Source: CAYSRJ01 sp964525675
GTDB taxonomy: Bacteria > Spirochaetota > B62-G9 > DRHN01
DNA length: 64,000 nt
NCBI GenBank assembly: GCA_964525675.1
Contig: CAZGJW010000001.1
Coordinates: 48,058-112,057 of the forward strand
Direction: 5' to 3'
Positions 8,554-17,130 of this stretch are shown in pieces. How positions within the stretch are numbered: position 1 is the stretch's first letter; each line of letters begins with the position of its first letter. The translations under genes and the position numbers were made by a program. The notes beneath the pieces were generated by a model that made no database searches, was not told where the DNA came from, and saw only the letters and a list, made by a program, of their open reading frames with translations.

Positions 8554-9354
8554 TCAGTACCGTTTCTCGTGTATCTCATCCATGTTGAGATGCCTTAAAT
8601 CATCCACGAAACGAACAAGATGTTCAATCATGATATGCCACAGCCGTTCACCCTTTTCACGAGTTGCTTTCGTTGGGTCTCCCAGAATTCCACTCCGTGA
8701 AATCTTCTCGGTCTGCGTATACCACTCCACGCTCCTGCTCGTACTGAAGTTGAGATACCTGCTCGAAAATCTGGGTATTGATTTCTTTGCCTTTTTCATA
8801 TCGACCAATTCGGGTCTTACTGCCAGAGCAGTGCTCGTCTCCATTTCTCCGGCATGAGCGTCGTTTGGGGTTTCTATGATTTTCTGCACATCCACGTCAC
8901 TTGTCTCACCGGTATCGACACAGGCGAAGATGCGGGCTTCACGGTTTATCATCTGGGCTGCATTCTGCAACGCAGGACCATTACCTCCATGACCATTGAT
9001 GATCACCAGCTTACGTATGCCGTGACGCGCTATACTTATACCTATCTCATAGACCAGCCTGGTGAGGGTCTCATTACTGAGGCTGATAGTACCGCTGAAC
9101 CCCATGTGATGGTAAGATACACCATAGGAGACCAACGGCAGTACGATGGGTTTCGGTTCGCTCATCGCCTCTGCCACGGATCTGGCAAGATACTCTGCAT
9201 CGAATGCATCGGTATCCAGGGGCAGATGTGGGCCGTGCTGCTCGGTGGAGCCTACGGGAAGAAGCGCAATATCGATATCGGAGAAGCGCTGTTTTGCCTC
9301 AACCCAGGTAAGTTCCCCAAGTAAGATACCAGATTTCCCTTTCTTCACATCCAT
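8554..9354 (-). CDS. Creatininase-family metal-dependent amidohydrolase
   Basis: About 266 residues. ATG 9354 is preferred over the in-frame ATG at 9375 because AGGAG lies about 7 bases ahead of it. Metal ligands of the family are present: GSTEQHGPHLP, DTDAFDAEY, INGHGGN and HAGEMETS. The family hydrolyses small amide or lactam bonds (creatinine, dihydroxypyrrolopyrimidine formamide) and includes the peptidase MftE. Placed between the DUF1611/MurL-like fusion and the epimerase, it may cleave an amide or peptide bond made or altered by its neighbours. The substrate is unknown. Confidence 0.85.
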   Translation of the reverse strand: MDVKKGKSGILLGELTWVEAKQRFSDIDIALLPVGSTEQHGPHLPLDTDAFDAEYLARSVAEAMSEPKPIVLPLVSYGVSYHHMGFSGTISLSNETLTRLVYEIGISIARHGIRKLVIINGHGGNGPALQNAAQMINREARIFACVDTGETSDVDVQKIIETPNDAHAGEMETSTALAVRPELVDMKKAKKSIPRFSSRYLNFSTSRSVEWYTQTEKISRSGILGDPTKATREKGERLWHIMIEHLVRFVDDLRHLNMDEIHEKRY

Positions 9355-9371
9355 CGACATTCTCCTTGTTA

Positions 9372-11945
9372 TCATACCGAAAGTGGATCAAAACTCCGCC
9401 ACTGACCATCTACTATTTTAAGCGCTCCCCGGGCATGCTGGAGATAGATGCGAAACAGCGGTCCTCGTATTTTGGGAGGTATGGTTTCAAAAGGTGAGTG
9501 CTCAGCATCGAAACGAAGGCTCTCCACCTCAGGATGAGGCGTTGCCCCTTCCCCTCCAGAAAGCATCCCCTTCTCACTGAGTAGATAGAGAACATGATCC
9601 ATAACAGAAGACTCCTGATGCAGGCGCATGCGGGGCAATTCTCCAATACACACTGCCACCTGTTCTTCCGTATAACCGCAGAAGGACGGATCGGCGTCCA
9701 ATGCTTTTAACATCCCTACAGTGCGGTGACACTTTTCGCACTTCCCGCATGGTCGAGTCCGGTCCTTTTCTATCGATGCAGCATGACAGGATATTTGATT
9801 GCGCTGCAGTTGAGGGTACCGCTCCACAAGTATCTTTTGTACCAGCAGTTCCGAAAGTGACCGAAGGATGGAAAACTGCTCGATACCATATCCCTTGGCG
9901 TTGAAGTAGCCGCTCAGAGCAAGGTCGAAGTATCGACTCTGGTCGTAAAGTCCGTCGAAATACGGTATTCCTTGCAAGAAGCAGCGTCGCGTGGTATCGT
10001 ATTCGTTACCAATAAGCAGTAGTCCGATGCCGCGTTTCCTGAGCACGGGAAGGGCACCGAACAGAAACACGGCCACAGTCCAGAGCCGTATCGGGTAGTC
10101 ATCAGCCCGTATATCAAGAAAATTCTGTCTGATAAAGGGAAAATGCTCGAGCATCCAGGAAAAAACGCGATCGGAGTTGGTCCATACCCTGGCGGTTCGC
10201 GGAATCCCGGACCTGAATGCACGGTAGCTGTTCAGTGCCGTGTACCAGTGTCTTCCTGATTCGTTGATAAACACCGGATGAGCCTCTATACAGGTCTCAT
10301 CCATCAGCCCGAAGCTCAGGAGGCTCTCCTTTCCCCCGCTGGTCAGTACGGCACAGCGGTTTCGATCGGTCTCCCAGCACTGTAACGATTCGGGCTGTAG
10401 ATCGGGAAATAAAAGCTCAGCCTGCACATAGGATGGCCTTTTCTCGATCTTCATGGGATGAAATCCGGCTATAAGAAACGGATTGTGCTCGAGAAACTTC
10501 TTCACATATATTTCCCGCGCCGTATTCCGGAGCATGTATCTGAGAAATCGTCGATCGAACTCATCGTATACACCATGCAGAACAATGCTCCGGCAGAAAA
10601 GACCGTAGTTGAGCGCAATCTGCACAGCTATCATAGACGCCAGGTTTGTTGATGCCATGTCTTCAGGCTGAAACATCTCCTCTTCAAAGCGGTATATTAG
10701 ATTGATGCTGTCGACCGCACCTCCCCTGTGAATCGAATACGGTGCTATAACGCGGTCCCGCTCTACACGAATTGGCCCCACCTCAAGCGAGTCGATGATA
10801 AGCAGGCTACTGGTTTCTTCGCCCCAGGATTTTCGTTCCTTCTGCTTCTTACGGTACTTCCTGTTCACCTCGGGTTTGTATCGAACGAGATACGCTGTAA
10901 TTTCATCCGCTCCCGAGATGAGCACGTCAGCAACAGGAAGGCTCGTCTCTTTTGAAATACGACTGCAAACGCGCCCTATTTCTTCCGGTTTTAGACCTTC
11001 ATGGTTCAGGGTGACAGCACCGACAGGTCTTCCCGAAACGATTTCCAGTGCCTTTATCTGCAGGCCGAGCGGATGTAGCGTATATCCGGGAAACCCGTCG
11101 TACTCCTTCCGCGAAGGCGCATGCTGAAGCACGATAACATCGGGGCGTCCTGCTGTAAGTATCTCCATTCCGCCCGGGTAGGCCGGATTCAGGAAGCTTC
11201 CCTGCCCTTCAATCAAAATCACATCTGGGTGGTTGTCGTGCCAGGCCTGCCAGACCGCATTCTCGATCTCGCCAGTCACGAAATCAACGATAAGGGAATC
11301 GATGATAATGCTGTAGTGCGCCCCCTGCATCCATGCCGTCTGACCCGTACCGATAAGCTCGACGCTGAGCCCCGCCTCCCGGAATGCATCGTACAGAATC
11401 CAGGCTGTGGTTCTCTTACCGAGCGCAGAATCCGTACCGAGTACCGCAATCTTCAGTGATTTGACCTCCTTGATTTTCCCGCTGAAGAAGTGCATTTCAT
11501 CCCTGGGAGGAAGCTTCCGTATATCGCGTAATTTGACGTTGTGCCGAGCAGCCAGTTCTGCAAAATCCGGATCTTCGGAGAGTATATCGTGCAGGCCGCT
11601 ATCCACATGGAGCCCGAGCCTGATTGCCTCTTTCACATCCTTCCGTGCCTTTTCACTCAGCCTCCCTCCGTCCGGTGCAAGGCCCACAACGAAATGAGTG
11701 GCCTGCGTACCAGCTTCCTCAGCAGCCTGTACAGCCGCAGTCAGGTCTTCATACACTGGGATACCCGTAGCCCTGCCGTCGAGCACCTCTCCCGCATCCA
11801 TTCCCGCATAACGGCTGTCGATTACGGAAAGTGCACGGTAGCGTTCCGTTCGGCGTACGAGGCCATGGGCTGTCTTGCCGTTTGTTGTCGCAAATGCTCC
11901 CTCGCAGTACACGATTGCGTTGCCATCGGGCCAGTGATTCATCAT
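9372..11945 (-). CDS. Fusion of DUF1611 (DgcN-like) domain with MurL-like PP-loop epimerase domain
   Basis: This 857-residue protein joins two parts. Residues 1-355 are DUF1611: an N-terminal Rossmann-like part, then a P-loop GTDSALGKRTT at 170-180 and IEGQGSFLNPAYPGG. Family members named DgcN are D-glutamate N-acetyltransferases. After a basic linker (360-375), residues 380-857 carry a PP-loop motif SGGKES at 536-541, GNEYDTT, RSLSEL and a zinc-type CGKCEKC (C733, C736, C739). This order resembles MurL, which epimerises the terminal L-Glu of UDP-MurNAc-L-Ala-L-Glu using ATP. Both halves therefore point to glutamate. The start overlaps the PLP-enzyme stop by ATGA. The MurL assignment is from motif order and is less certain than DUF1611. 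Confidence 0.75.
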   Translation of the reverse strand: MMNHWPDGNAIVYCEGAFATTNGKTAHGLVRRTERYRALSVIDSRYAGMDAGEVLDGRATGIPVYEDLTAAVQAAEEAGTQATHFVVGLAPDGGRLSEKARKDVKEAIRLGLHVDSGLHDILSEDPDFAELAARHNVKLRDIRKLPPRDEMHFFSGKIKEVKSLKIAVLGTDSALGKRTTAWILYDAFREAGLSVELIGTGQTAWMQGAHYSIIIDSLIVDFVTGEIENAVWQAWHDNHPDVILIEGQGSFLNPAYPGGMEILTAGRPDVIVLQHAPSRKEYDGFPGYTLHPLGLQIKALEIVSGRPVGAVTLNHEGLKPEEIGRVCSRISKETSLPVADVLISGADEITAYLVRYKPEVNRKYRKKQKERKSWGEETSSLLIIDSLEVGPIRVERDRVIAPYSIHRGGAVDSINLIYRFEEEMFQPEDMASTNLASMIAVQIALNYGLFCRSIVLHGVYDEFDRRFLRYMLRNTAREIYVKKFLEHNPFLIAGFHPMKIEKRPSYVQAELLFPDLQPESLQCWETDRNRCAVLTSGGKESLLSFGLMDETCIEAHPVFINESGRHWYTALNSYRAFRSGIPRTARVWTNSDRVFSWMLEHFPFIRQNFLDIRADDYPIRLWTVAVFLFGALPVLRKRGIGLLLIGNEYDTTRRCFLQGIPYFDGLYDQSRYFDLALSGYFNAKGYGIEQFSILRSLSELLVQKILVERYPQLQRNQISCHAASIEKDRTRPCGKCEKCHRTVGMLKALDADPSFCGYTEEQVAVCIGELPRMRLHQESSVMDHVLYLLSEKGMLSGGEGATPHPEVESLRFDAEHSPFETIPPKIRGPLFRIYLQHARGALKIVDGQWRSFDPLSV

Positions 11946-13051
11946 CTCCTCCCCGTGAGAATCACAACGTATCTGCCGGGCTCGAGGCTCCGCTCCCGAT
12001 ACCCATTCGCGAGAACGGCCAGTCCCGCGGTGGAGGCAGGAAGTACACTGAGCCCCTCCTGTTCGCGGACCATTCGCGAAAAGGACATCATACTTCTATC
12101 TGAGACATACCCGGCAAGCCCACCGGTTCTCCGAATGGCTTCCAGTGCAAGGTCACCGTCGATGGAGTGCCAGTTGATGAGCGGTTCGTTGATCTTTGTT
12201 TCCCGTATGTCCTCAGCAGAAAGATCCTCACAGGATGGCAGGTTTTTCAGATACGCCTGAACGATCGGATTTTTCCGGTACGAGGAACCGGCAATAAGTT
12301 TTGGAACATGGGATGTTTTTCCACGTCTGTACAGGCTGACAAAACCTTTGTACATGCCTGCAAGGGTTGTCCCGTTAGACACCGGAACCGCAACGGCAGT
12401 CGGGGCGTCACGGAGCTCATCGTATATCTCATAGGCGATCTCGCCGTACGCACTGAGCTGTAGAGCGGTATTTTCACCCCCGGGATTGGCGTCGTAGATC
12501 TCTTTTTCCGCTGCGTACTCCTGTGAGAGCTGTACCGTCTGTTCATAGTCAATCGGGGTTCGAATGATCTCGGCGCCGAATTTCCTGATCTCATCGATAC
12601 GTTTGGTCTGATAGTTTTCAGGTATGAATATGAAACACTTGAGCCCTGCCATGTAAGATGCAAGTGCGATAGCCACACCGTAATTGCCGCAGGTAGCAAC
12701 GGTCACTGCGTCGTATCCGCGCCTGAGTGCATCCATGCCCTGGGCAAAGGCAATACGGTCCTTCTGTGTGCCTGTCGGGTTACTCCCCTCGAACTTCATA
12801 TAGATCTGTCGAAGGCCTATCTCCCGTTCACTGTTCCGGGCACGGGTCATGGTTGTGTCGCCGACCTGCGACTCAAATATATCCTCGTATGCCTCCAGGC
12901 GTTCTTCGATGGTGAACTCAGGAGAAGATGCAATCTGGATCTGCCTTTCCGTATCGATGAGGATGTCAGGCGAGTCGGGCGTGGCACCATCGATGAGAGT
13001 GAAATTTCTGTTCGATGAAGGTGCGCTGTTCTGGTCTTCATATTCATTCAT
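11942..13051 (-). CDS. Threonine-synthase-like PLP enzyme (fold type II)
   Basis: This 369-residue enzyme contains the PLP-binding lysine in NPTGTQKDR (K97), the phosphate or carboxylate loop TCGNYG (N123) and a glycine-rich cofactor loop VSNGTTLAGMY. The fold is that of threonine synthase, cysteate synthase and related beta-replacement or elimination enzymes. The N-terminal 60 residues are unusual and acidic. No homoserine or threonine genes are nearby. It is the first gene of the tightly packed set with the DUF1611 fusion, so it probably makes or removes an unusual amino acid for that pathway rather than serving threonine synthesis. GAGGAG lies upstream of the ATG. Confidence 0.78.
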   Translation of the reverse strand: MNEYEDQNSAPSSNRNFTLIDGATPDSPDILIDTERQIQIASSPEFTIEERLEAYEDIFESQVGDTTMTRARNSEREIGLRQIYMKFEGSNPTGTQKDRIAFAQGMDALRRGYDAVTVATCGNYGVAIALASYMAGLKCFIFIPENYQTKRIDEIRKFGAEIIRTPIDYEQTVQLSQEYAAEKEIYDANPGGENTALQLSAYGEIAYEIYDELRDAPTAVAVPVSNGTTLAGMYKGFVSLYRRGKTSHVPKLIAGSSYRKNPIVQAYLKNLPSCEDLSAEDIRETKINEPLINWHSIDGDLALEAIRRTGGLAGYVSDRSMMSFSRMVREQEGLSVLPASTAGLAVLANGYRERSLEPGRYVVILTGRR

Positions 13052-13340
13052 ACTCGGCGGCTCCTCGTTGCATATATTAAAAAATCAAACACTACGTATC
13101 ATTTTATGGGGCTTTTATTTTTCCATTTCTCCGAAAAATGGGCACCTGGAAAAAATATATATGATTTTTCACTGCGAGGCGATTGTGAAATGATCAGCCC
13201 CTTTCTTGAACAGGCAACTCTCAAACTGTGTACGCATTATTCTGAATATCCTATTTTGTTAATCTTCGAGAATGCTTTATAATAGCGCACCAATTGAAAG
13301 TACAGATAGAATCATGCACCATCATCCAGGATTCATAAGT

Positions 13341-14309
13341 TTATTCATGAACTGGTGAAAACCAGACAGCCCTATGATGCAGCCGCACGCTTCCCCGCAC
13401 CCACTGCCATGCCTTCTCAGCTAAACGGCGCGTCAGAAGCAGAATAAGGTCGTCAGGTACACCTGCTGCCCGAAAGGATTGCGACGAGACGTCACACTGG
13501 TCGTTCATATAATCAATCACTACGAATTTATTACTACGTTTGCTCATGGCTATTTCACATGAAAACCATTCGATACGGACAATATCGGCGATATCAGACG
13601 CAATTCCGACCATCGACATCAGCCTGTGCTGCTCGAATTCTCGGATCATCGCATGCCGGTACACACCGCTTTGCGGATTCCACCAGCAGGGAAACAGCTC
13701 CCCGAACAGGTAAAAGATCCTGAACCATGCAACCACCCCCTCCAATACCTCCGGCTCCACAAACTCCTGCAGGAGGAAATGGTCGCCCGGATTGAAATTC
13801 CGCGCTTCGGCAATCTCCCGCAGAGTCAACCGATCCCGCACGATCTTCACTCCACGCTGCCCGTATCCTGTAGCCGGCTTGATGACAATTGGAAGTCCCA
13901 GTTTCTCTTTCTCTTCAAAGGTAAGCCTTCGCGAAGGCTCCCAGTTCCGTATCACCACGGTATTGGGTACTGGAATGCCGGCATTGATCAGGTTAAAATG
14001 TGTGATTGCTTTGTCCGCTGAAAACCGAACCTGATCTACATCGGCGACAATTCGGGTTCCATGGTCTTTGAGAAGGTAGGCAAATTTCGTGAATGGATGC
14101 TCCAGGTTTTCCGTGTCGGAAGCAAGGTCCAGGTAGAAACGGATTTTAAGCCTGCTTTCCAGGACATGAGACGCGACGTGCTCAAGCTTCGATTCATTTA
14201 CTTTGAGAAAGCGAAGCCCTCGTGCTTCACACTCCCTGCGCAGAGCATCGATGAAGAGAACATCACCATTTTCATCAATCCACCCTATGCCGAAGTCGTA
14301 TACGTCCAT
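13341..14309 (-). CDS. ATP-grasp ligase (RimK-like)
   Basis: This 322-residue ATP-grasp protein has conserved nucleotide-binding lysines at about K100 (SADKAITH) and K144 (PIVIKPATGYGQRGV), an adenine-contact segment FLLQEFVEPE and a metal-binding acid/Asn pair in VVIDYMNDQ. RimK-like members join a carboxylate to an amine through an acyl phosphate. The gene follows agmatinase by 64 bases in the polyamine operon, so amino-acyl or peptidyl transfer to a polyamine is a reasonable but unproven guess. The N-terminal region (1-90) does not match RimK closely. The ribosome site is weak. Confidence 0.78.
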   Translation of the reverse strand: MDVYDFGIGWIDENGDVLFIDALRRECEARGLRFLKVNESKLEHVASHVLESRLKIRFYLDLASDTENLEHPFTKFAYLLKDHGTRIVADVDQVRFSADKAITHFNLINAGIPVPNTVVIRNWEPSRRLTFEEKEKLGLPIVIKPATGYGQRGVKIVRDRLTLREIAEARNFNPGDHFLLQEFVEPEVLEGVVAWFRIFYLFGELFPCWWNPQSGVYRHAMIREFEQHRLMSMVGIASDIADIVRIEWFSCEIAMSKRSNKFVVIDYMNDQCDVSSQSFRAAGVPDDLILLLTRRLAEKAWQWVRGSVRLHHRAVWFSPVHE

Positions 14310-14373
14310 AAAACCCTATTGTTACGGTTAAGATTCCCATTGGGATCATCAACAGCATATCATTGCAGCACTT

Positions 14374-15309
14374 TCATTGTACCCTCTTAAAAATAAAACT
14401 CAAGAGCTTGTACACGAGTTTCGCGGCAAGAAAATCGGGTGCTTTGTTTCGTGACGGGCAGAGCTCTACTACATCGAATCCCACCACCCGCCTGCTTTCA
14501 GTCACATTTCTCAACAGTCTGATCACCTCGTACCAGCCAAGGCCCCCCGGCTCGGGCGTTCCGGTGGAGGGCATGATTCCCGAATCAAAGACATCGAGAT
14601 CGATAGTGATATAGACGGGATCGATAAGCAGAGAGGAAACCTGTTCGAGGTATCGGTCGGAGACAGAACAATCGTGCGCAAAGAAAACACGCTCTTTCTT
14701 GAGACGAGAATCCCCGGTCGTACCACGGGCACCCGCTTCGCTTGTACCACGGGCACCCGCTTCGCTTGTACCACGGGCACTCCCTTCGGTCGTATCCATG
14801 CTTCGTATACCCACACTAACAACGGTATCGATGATTTCGCCGACTCTGGACATAACACAGGCATGATTGTAGCGGCTTCCCTGATACAAATCACGACGGT
14901 CGGAATGGGCATCTAGGTGCAGAACACTCAACGATCTGAAGTGCTCTGCATGGGCTGCAATGGTCCCAATAGATACCGAGTGCTCTCCTCCAAGTACCAC
15001 CGTGAATTTACCGTCGGCGAGATACCGAGCAACACGAGCCCTTACCTTTTCAACCATGGTTTCGACTTTCCACGCTCTAATCGGACGGGCCGTACACAGA
15101 CCCTGCATGTACACCTGGGAATCGGTCTCAATATCGTAGAGCTCAAGGTTGCGAGATGCTTCCAATATGGCACGAGGTCCATGCCTGGAACCCTTCATCC
15201 AGGTACTCGTGCGGTCAAATGGTACGGACAACAGCACAACTCTTGAAGTATCGTATGTCGAGTACCTGAGTTCGAGACCGTAGAAGTTGCGAGGTGTCTT
15301 ATCTTTCAT
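14374..15309 (-). CDS. speB: Agmatinase (ureohydrolase), with internal repeat insertion
   Basis: This 311-residue manganese ureohydrolase converts agmatine to putrescine and urea. Metal ligands are visible: H110 (LGGEHS), D133, H135 and D137 (HLDAHSD), and D237/D239 (TIDLDVFD); TPEPGG follows as in agmatinases. Residues about 175-198 are a low-complexity insertion built of three copies of an 8-residue unit (G-A-R-G-T-S-E-A type), encoded by a 24-bp tandem repeat. It sits between the HLDAHSD block and the DLD block and keeps the frame. The gene starts 2 bases after the arginine decarboxylase stop, matching their consecutive steps from arginine to putrescine. Confidence 0.92.
   Translation of the reverse strand: MKDKTPRNFYGLELRYSTYDTSRVVLLSVPFDRTSTWMKGSRHGPRAILEASRNLELYDIETDSQVYMQGLCTARPIRAWKVETMVEKVRARVARYLADGKFTVVLGGEHSVSIGTIAAHAEHFRSLSVLHLDAHSDRRDLYQGSRYNHACVMSRVGEIIDTVVSVGIRSMDTTEGSARGTSEAGARGTSEAGARGTTGDSRLKKERVFFAHDCSVSDRYLEQVSSLLIDPVYITIDLDVFDSGIMPSTGTPEPGGLGWYEVIRLLRNVTESRRVVGFDVVELCPSRNKAPDFLAAKLVYKLLSFIFKRVQ
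14720..14791. repeat. Three tandem copies of a 24-bp unit inside agmatinase
   Basis: The first two copies (14720-14743 and 14744-14767) are identical; the third (14768-14791) has a few changes. The 24-bp period keeps the reading frame, so the protein gains 8 residues per copy. There are no spacers, so this is not a CRISPR array. Confidence 0.95.
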
Positions 15310-15310
15310 A

Positions 15311-15865
15311 TTACTCCATGATAAATACCGCAGCAGCCATCACAGTGGTCCAGAGCCCGTCCTTATTTCCCTCAGCCGATTGACAGATATTTCTTGTCTT
15401 GAAAATATGGCCGCTTGCCCGGTACACATTCTTTCGCTCATCCCAGGCCTGGTCCGGGTCGAAAGGTATCCCGAGGGTAGTTGCCAGCATAGTTGCAGCC
15501 AGGTCTTCCGCGTAATTGCCCGAAATACGGGCGGTTTCGCCGAAGCTGTGGTGCTCGGCTATGTACCCGTAGTGCTCCCTCTCCTTGGGAACAGCTATAC
15601 CGATAGCCGCAGAAACGAGACGATTTGGCTCTCTCGTCCCGTTTCTTGCCAAGACGCAATAGGTGAGCTGGCCGGCCTTTAACATCGCCAGCCCTTCTTC
15701 CTTGGTGATTATTGCACACATTGGAGGCAAAATGCTCGAAACATAGACCAGGTTACACTTTTCGATGCACGCCTGTCTCAACGCCACTTCGAAAGAAGAG
15801 AGCTTGTCGCGGTGCATACCGACACCCTTGGTAAGGAAGAGTTTTTTCGGAATGAGCCCCATCAT
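15311..15865 (-). CDS. pdaD: Pyruvoyl-dependent arginine decarboxylase
   Basis: This 184-residue proenzyme matches the archaeal/chlamydial PvlArgDC size. The self-cleavage site is the Ser-Ser pair at 43-44 within YVSSILPP. Cleavage gives a beta chain and an alpha chain capped by pyruvoyl, which decarboxylates arginine to agmatine. The catalytic acid region YIAEHHSFGE (E104, E110) is present. The start overlaps the stop of the DHS-like gene by 4 bases and the stop is 2 bases from agmatinase, a clear translationally coupled polyamine operon. M1 or M2 could start the protein. Confidence 0.92.
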   Translation of the reverse strand: MMGLIPKKLFLTKGVGMHRDKLSSFEVALRQACIEKCNLVYVSSILPPMCAIITKEEGLAMLKAGQLTYCVLARNGTREPNRLVSAAIGIAVPKEREHYGYIAEHHSFGETARISGNYAEDLAATMLATTLGIPFDPDQAWDERKNVYRASGHIFKTRNICQSAEGNKDGLWTTVMAAAVFIME

Positions 15866-16893
15866 TTCTTCTCTCCGTCAAGAAATGCATTGAACTCCTT
15901 CTGGTTCCGATTTCTCCACGAGCCATTGTGGTATGCAAAACTCGCAATGAGTGGCACCGCAATGGTGGCCTCGGAAAAAACGATCTGCTCAGCACCTTCG
16001 TCCACCTTACCCCAGGAGTGCGCTTCCTTCAGGGTCGAACCGGACAACCCCCCGTCCCGTTCATCGGCAACGGTGATCTGCACGGCATATTTGTGCATGG
16101 ATACCTCTTCACCAAGGATGTCCGCCGCAACCGTGACATCCTGGGCAAAGTTCTTGGGTACCCCGCCCCCGATCATGAACAGTCCCGTGGCCTTTGAAGC
16201 GACCTTTATACTTGTCAGCTCTAGGAAATCCTTCACCGAGTCTATCGTCACATGGGCCTTCTTTTTCCGCTCCCACTGATGATAGACCAGCCCGAATCCT
16301 GCGCTGGAATCGGAGAAGGCGGGTACGAAGATGGGTACTCCCATCTGATGGGTAGCCCACATGACCGACCCCTTGCCTATTTTCTTTTTCACCAGGTATT
16401 TTGCCATAATCCGGATGAACTCCCGCGAAGAGTACGGCCGTGCCGGGAGCCCGTCAGCGATCTCCTTTACGGTCATATCGCAGACGCGAAGCTCCTCCTC
16501 ATCGATGTAGGTATCGTATATTCGGTCGATCTGTTGGCTCATAAGCCTGTCGTCGTCCGCCAACGGTGTGCCCTGATAGTGTTTGAAGCCCAGGGCCTCG
16601 AAGAAATCCTGATCCACTATGATTGCACCGGTAGAGACAATCACATCCACCATGTTGAACGAGACCAGGTCGACCACGATCTTTTTCAGTCCGGCGCTGA
16701 AGAGCGATCCCGCAAGGCAGAGGATAATGGTACAGTCATCGTCGGCGAGCATTGCGTCATATATACGTGCCGCCCGCGCCAGGTTTCTCGCCTGAAACGC
16801 CGTCTTCTCGAACTGCTCGATGATGGGGACTGCATTGAAGGTTTTTATATTTATGTGCTGCACTTCGTGCTTTAAATATTCCTTTTTGTCCAT
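15862..16893 (-). CDS. speY: Deoxyhypusine-synthase-like protein, probable homospermidine synthase
   Basis: This 343-residue protein uses ATG at 16893, set by AAGGAGGTG upstream. A longer in-frame opening has no such site. The reactive lysine of deoxyhypusine synthase is kept in AHSWGK (K296), as are NAD-site glycine stretches (MIGGGVPKN). Bacteria have no eIF5A, and a cyanobacterial homologue is known to make homospermidine from putrescine. It heads an operon with arginine decarboxylase and agmatinase, which supply putrescine, so homospermidine synthesis is the likely role. Spermidine or another aminobutyl acceptor remains possible. It is divergent from glycogen phosphorylase. Confidence 0.85.
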   Translation of the reverse strand: MDKKEYLKHEVQHINIKTFNAVPIIEQFEKTAFQARNLARAARIYDAMLADDDCTIILCLAGSLFSAGLKKIVVDLVSFNMVDVIVSTGAIIVDQDFFEALGFKHYQGTPLADDDRLMSQQIDRIYDTYIDEEELRVCDMTVKEIADGLPARPYSSREFIRIMAKYLVKKKIGKGSVMWATHQMGVPIFVPAFSDSSAGFGLVYHQWERKKKAHVTIDSVKDFLELTSIKVASKATGLFMIGGGVPKNFAQDVTVAADILGEEVSMHKYAVQITVADERDGGLSGSTLKEAHSWGKVDEGAEQIVFSEATIAVPLIASFAYHNGSWRNRNQKEFNAFLDGEKK

Positions 16894-17101
16894 TTTTCTA
16901 CACCTCCTTCTATTTATGCATGTTAAATATACCATGCATTCAGGTACAAATCCATACGTGTATCTATCGGGACACCCTCCCTTCGCACAGCATTTACAAA
17001 AACCCACTATATTATGCTCACCGTGGAGGGATGGTCAATAAAATTCAAGTACAATATGAGGCATTAATCAAGAAAATTGCGGATATCACAACGGTTTCCA
17101 C

Positions 17102-17129
17102 TTGTAATTATAAGGATTATAATTATAAT
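17102..17129 (+). promoter_or_regulatory. Candidate glgP promoter with long leader
   Basis: TTGTAA at 17102-17107 and TATAAT at 17124-17129 are spaced by 16 bases. If this is the promoter, the glgP leader is about 190 bases. The -10 box lies inside the palindrome at 17115-17130. Confidence 0.4.
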
Positions 17130-17130
17130 C
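17115..17130. promoter_or_regulatory. Perfect 16-bp palindrome, candidate operator
   Basis: GATTATAATTATAATC reads the same on both strands. It overlaps the candidate -10 box, the usual position of a repressor site. Pure AT content makes chance occurrence more likely than for a mixed sequence. Confidence 0.4.

Noticed and set aside
7560..8683. A shared 16-base stretch (TTTCGTTGGGTCTCCC) in the epimerase and creatininase genes
   Set aside because: Both encode the peptide GDPTK in similar codons; there is no wider similarity, so it is probably chance or codon preference.
14720..14791. Short tandem repeats as a possible CRISPR array
   Set aside because: The units are directly adjacent with no spacers and translate in frame inside agmatinase.
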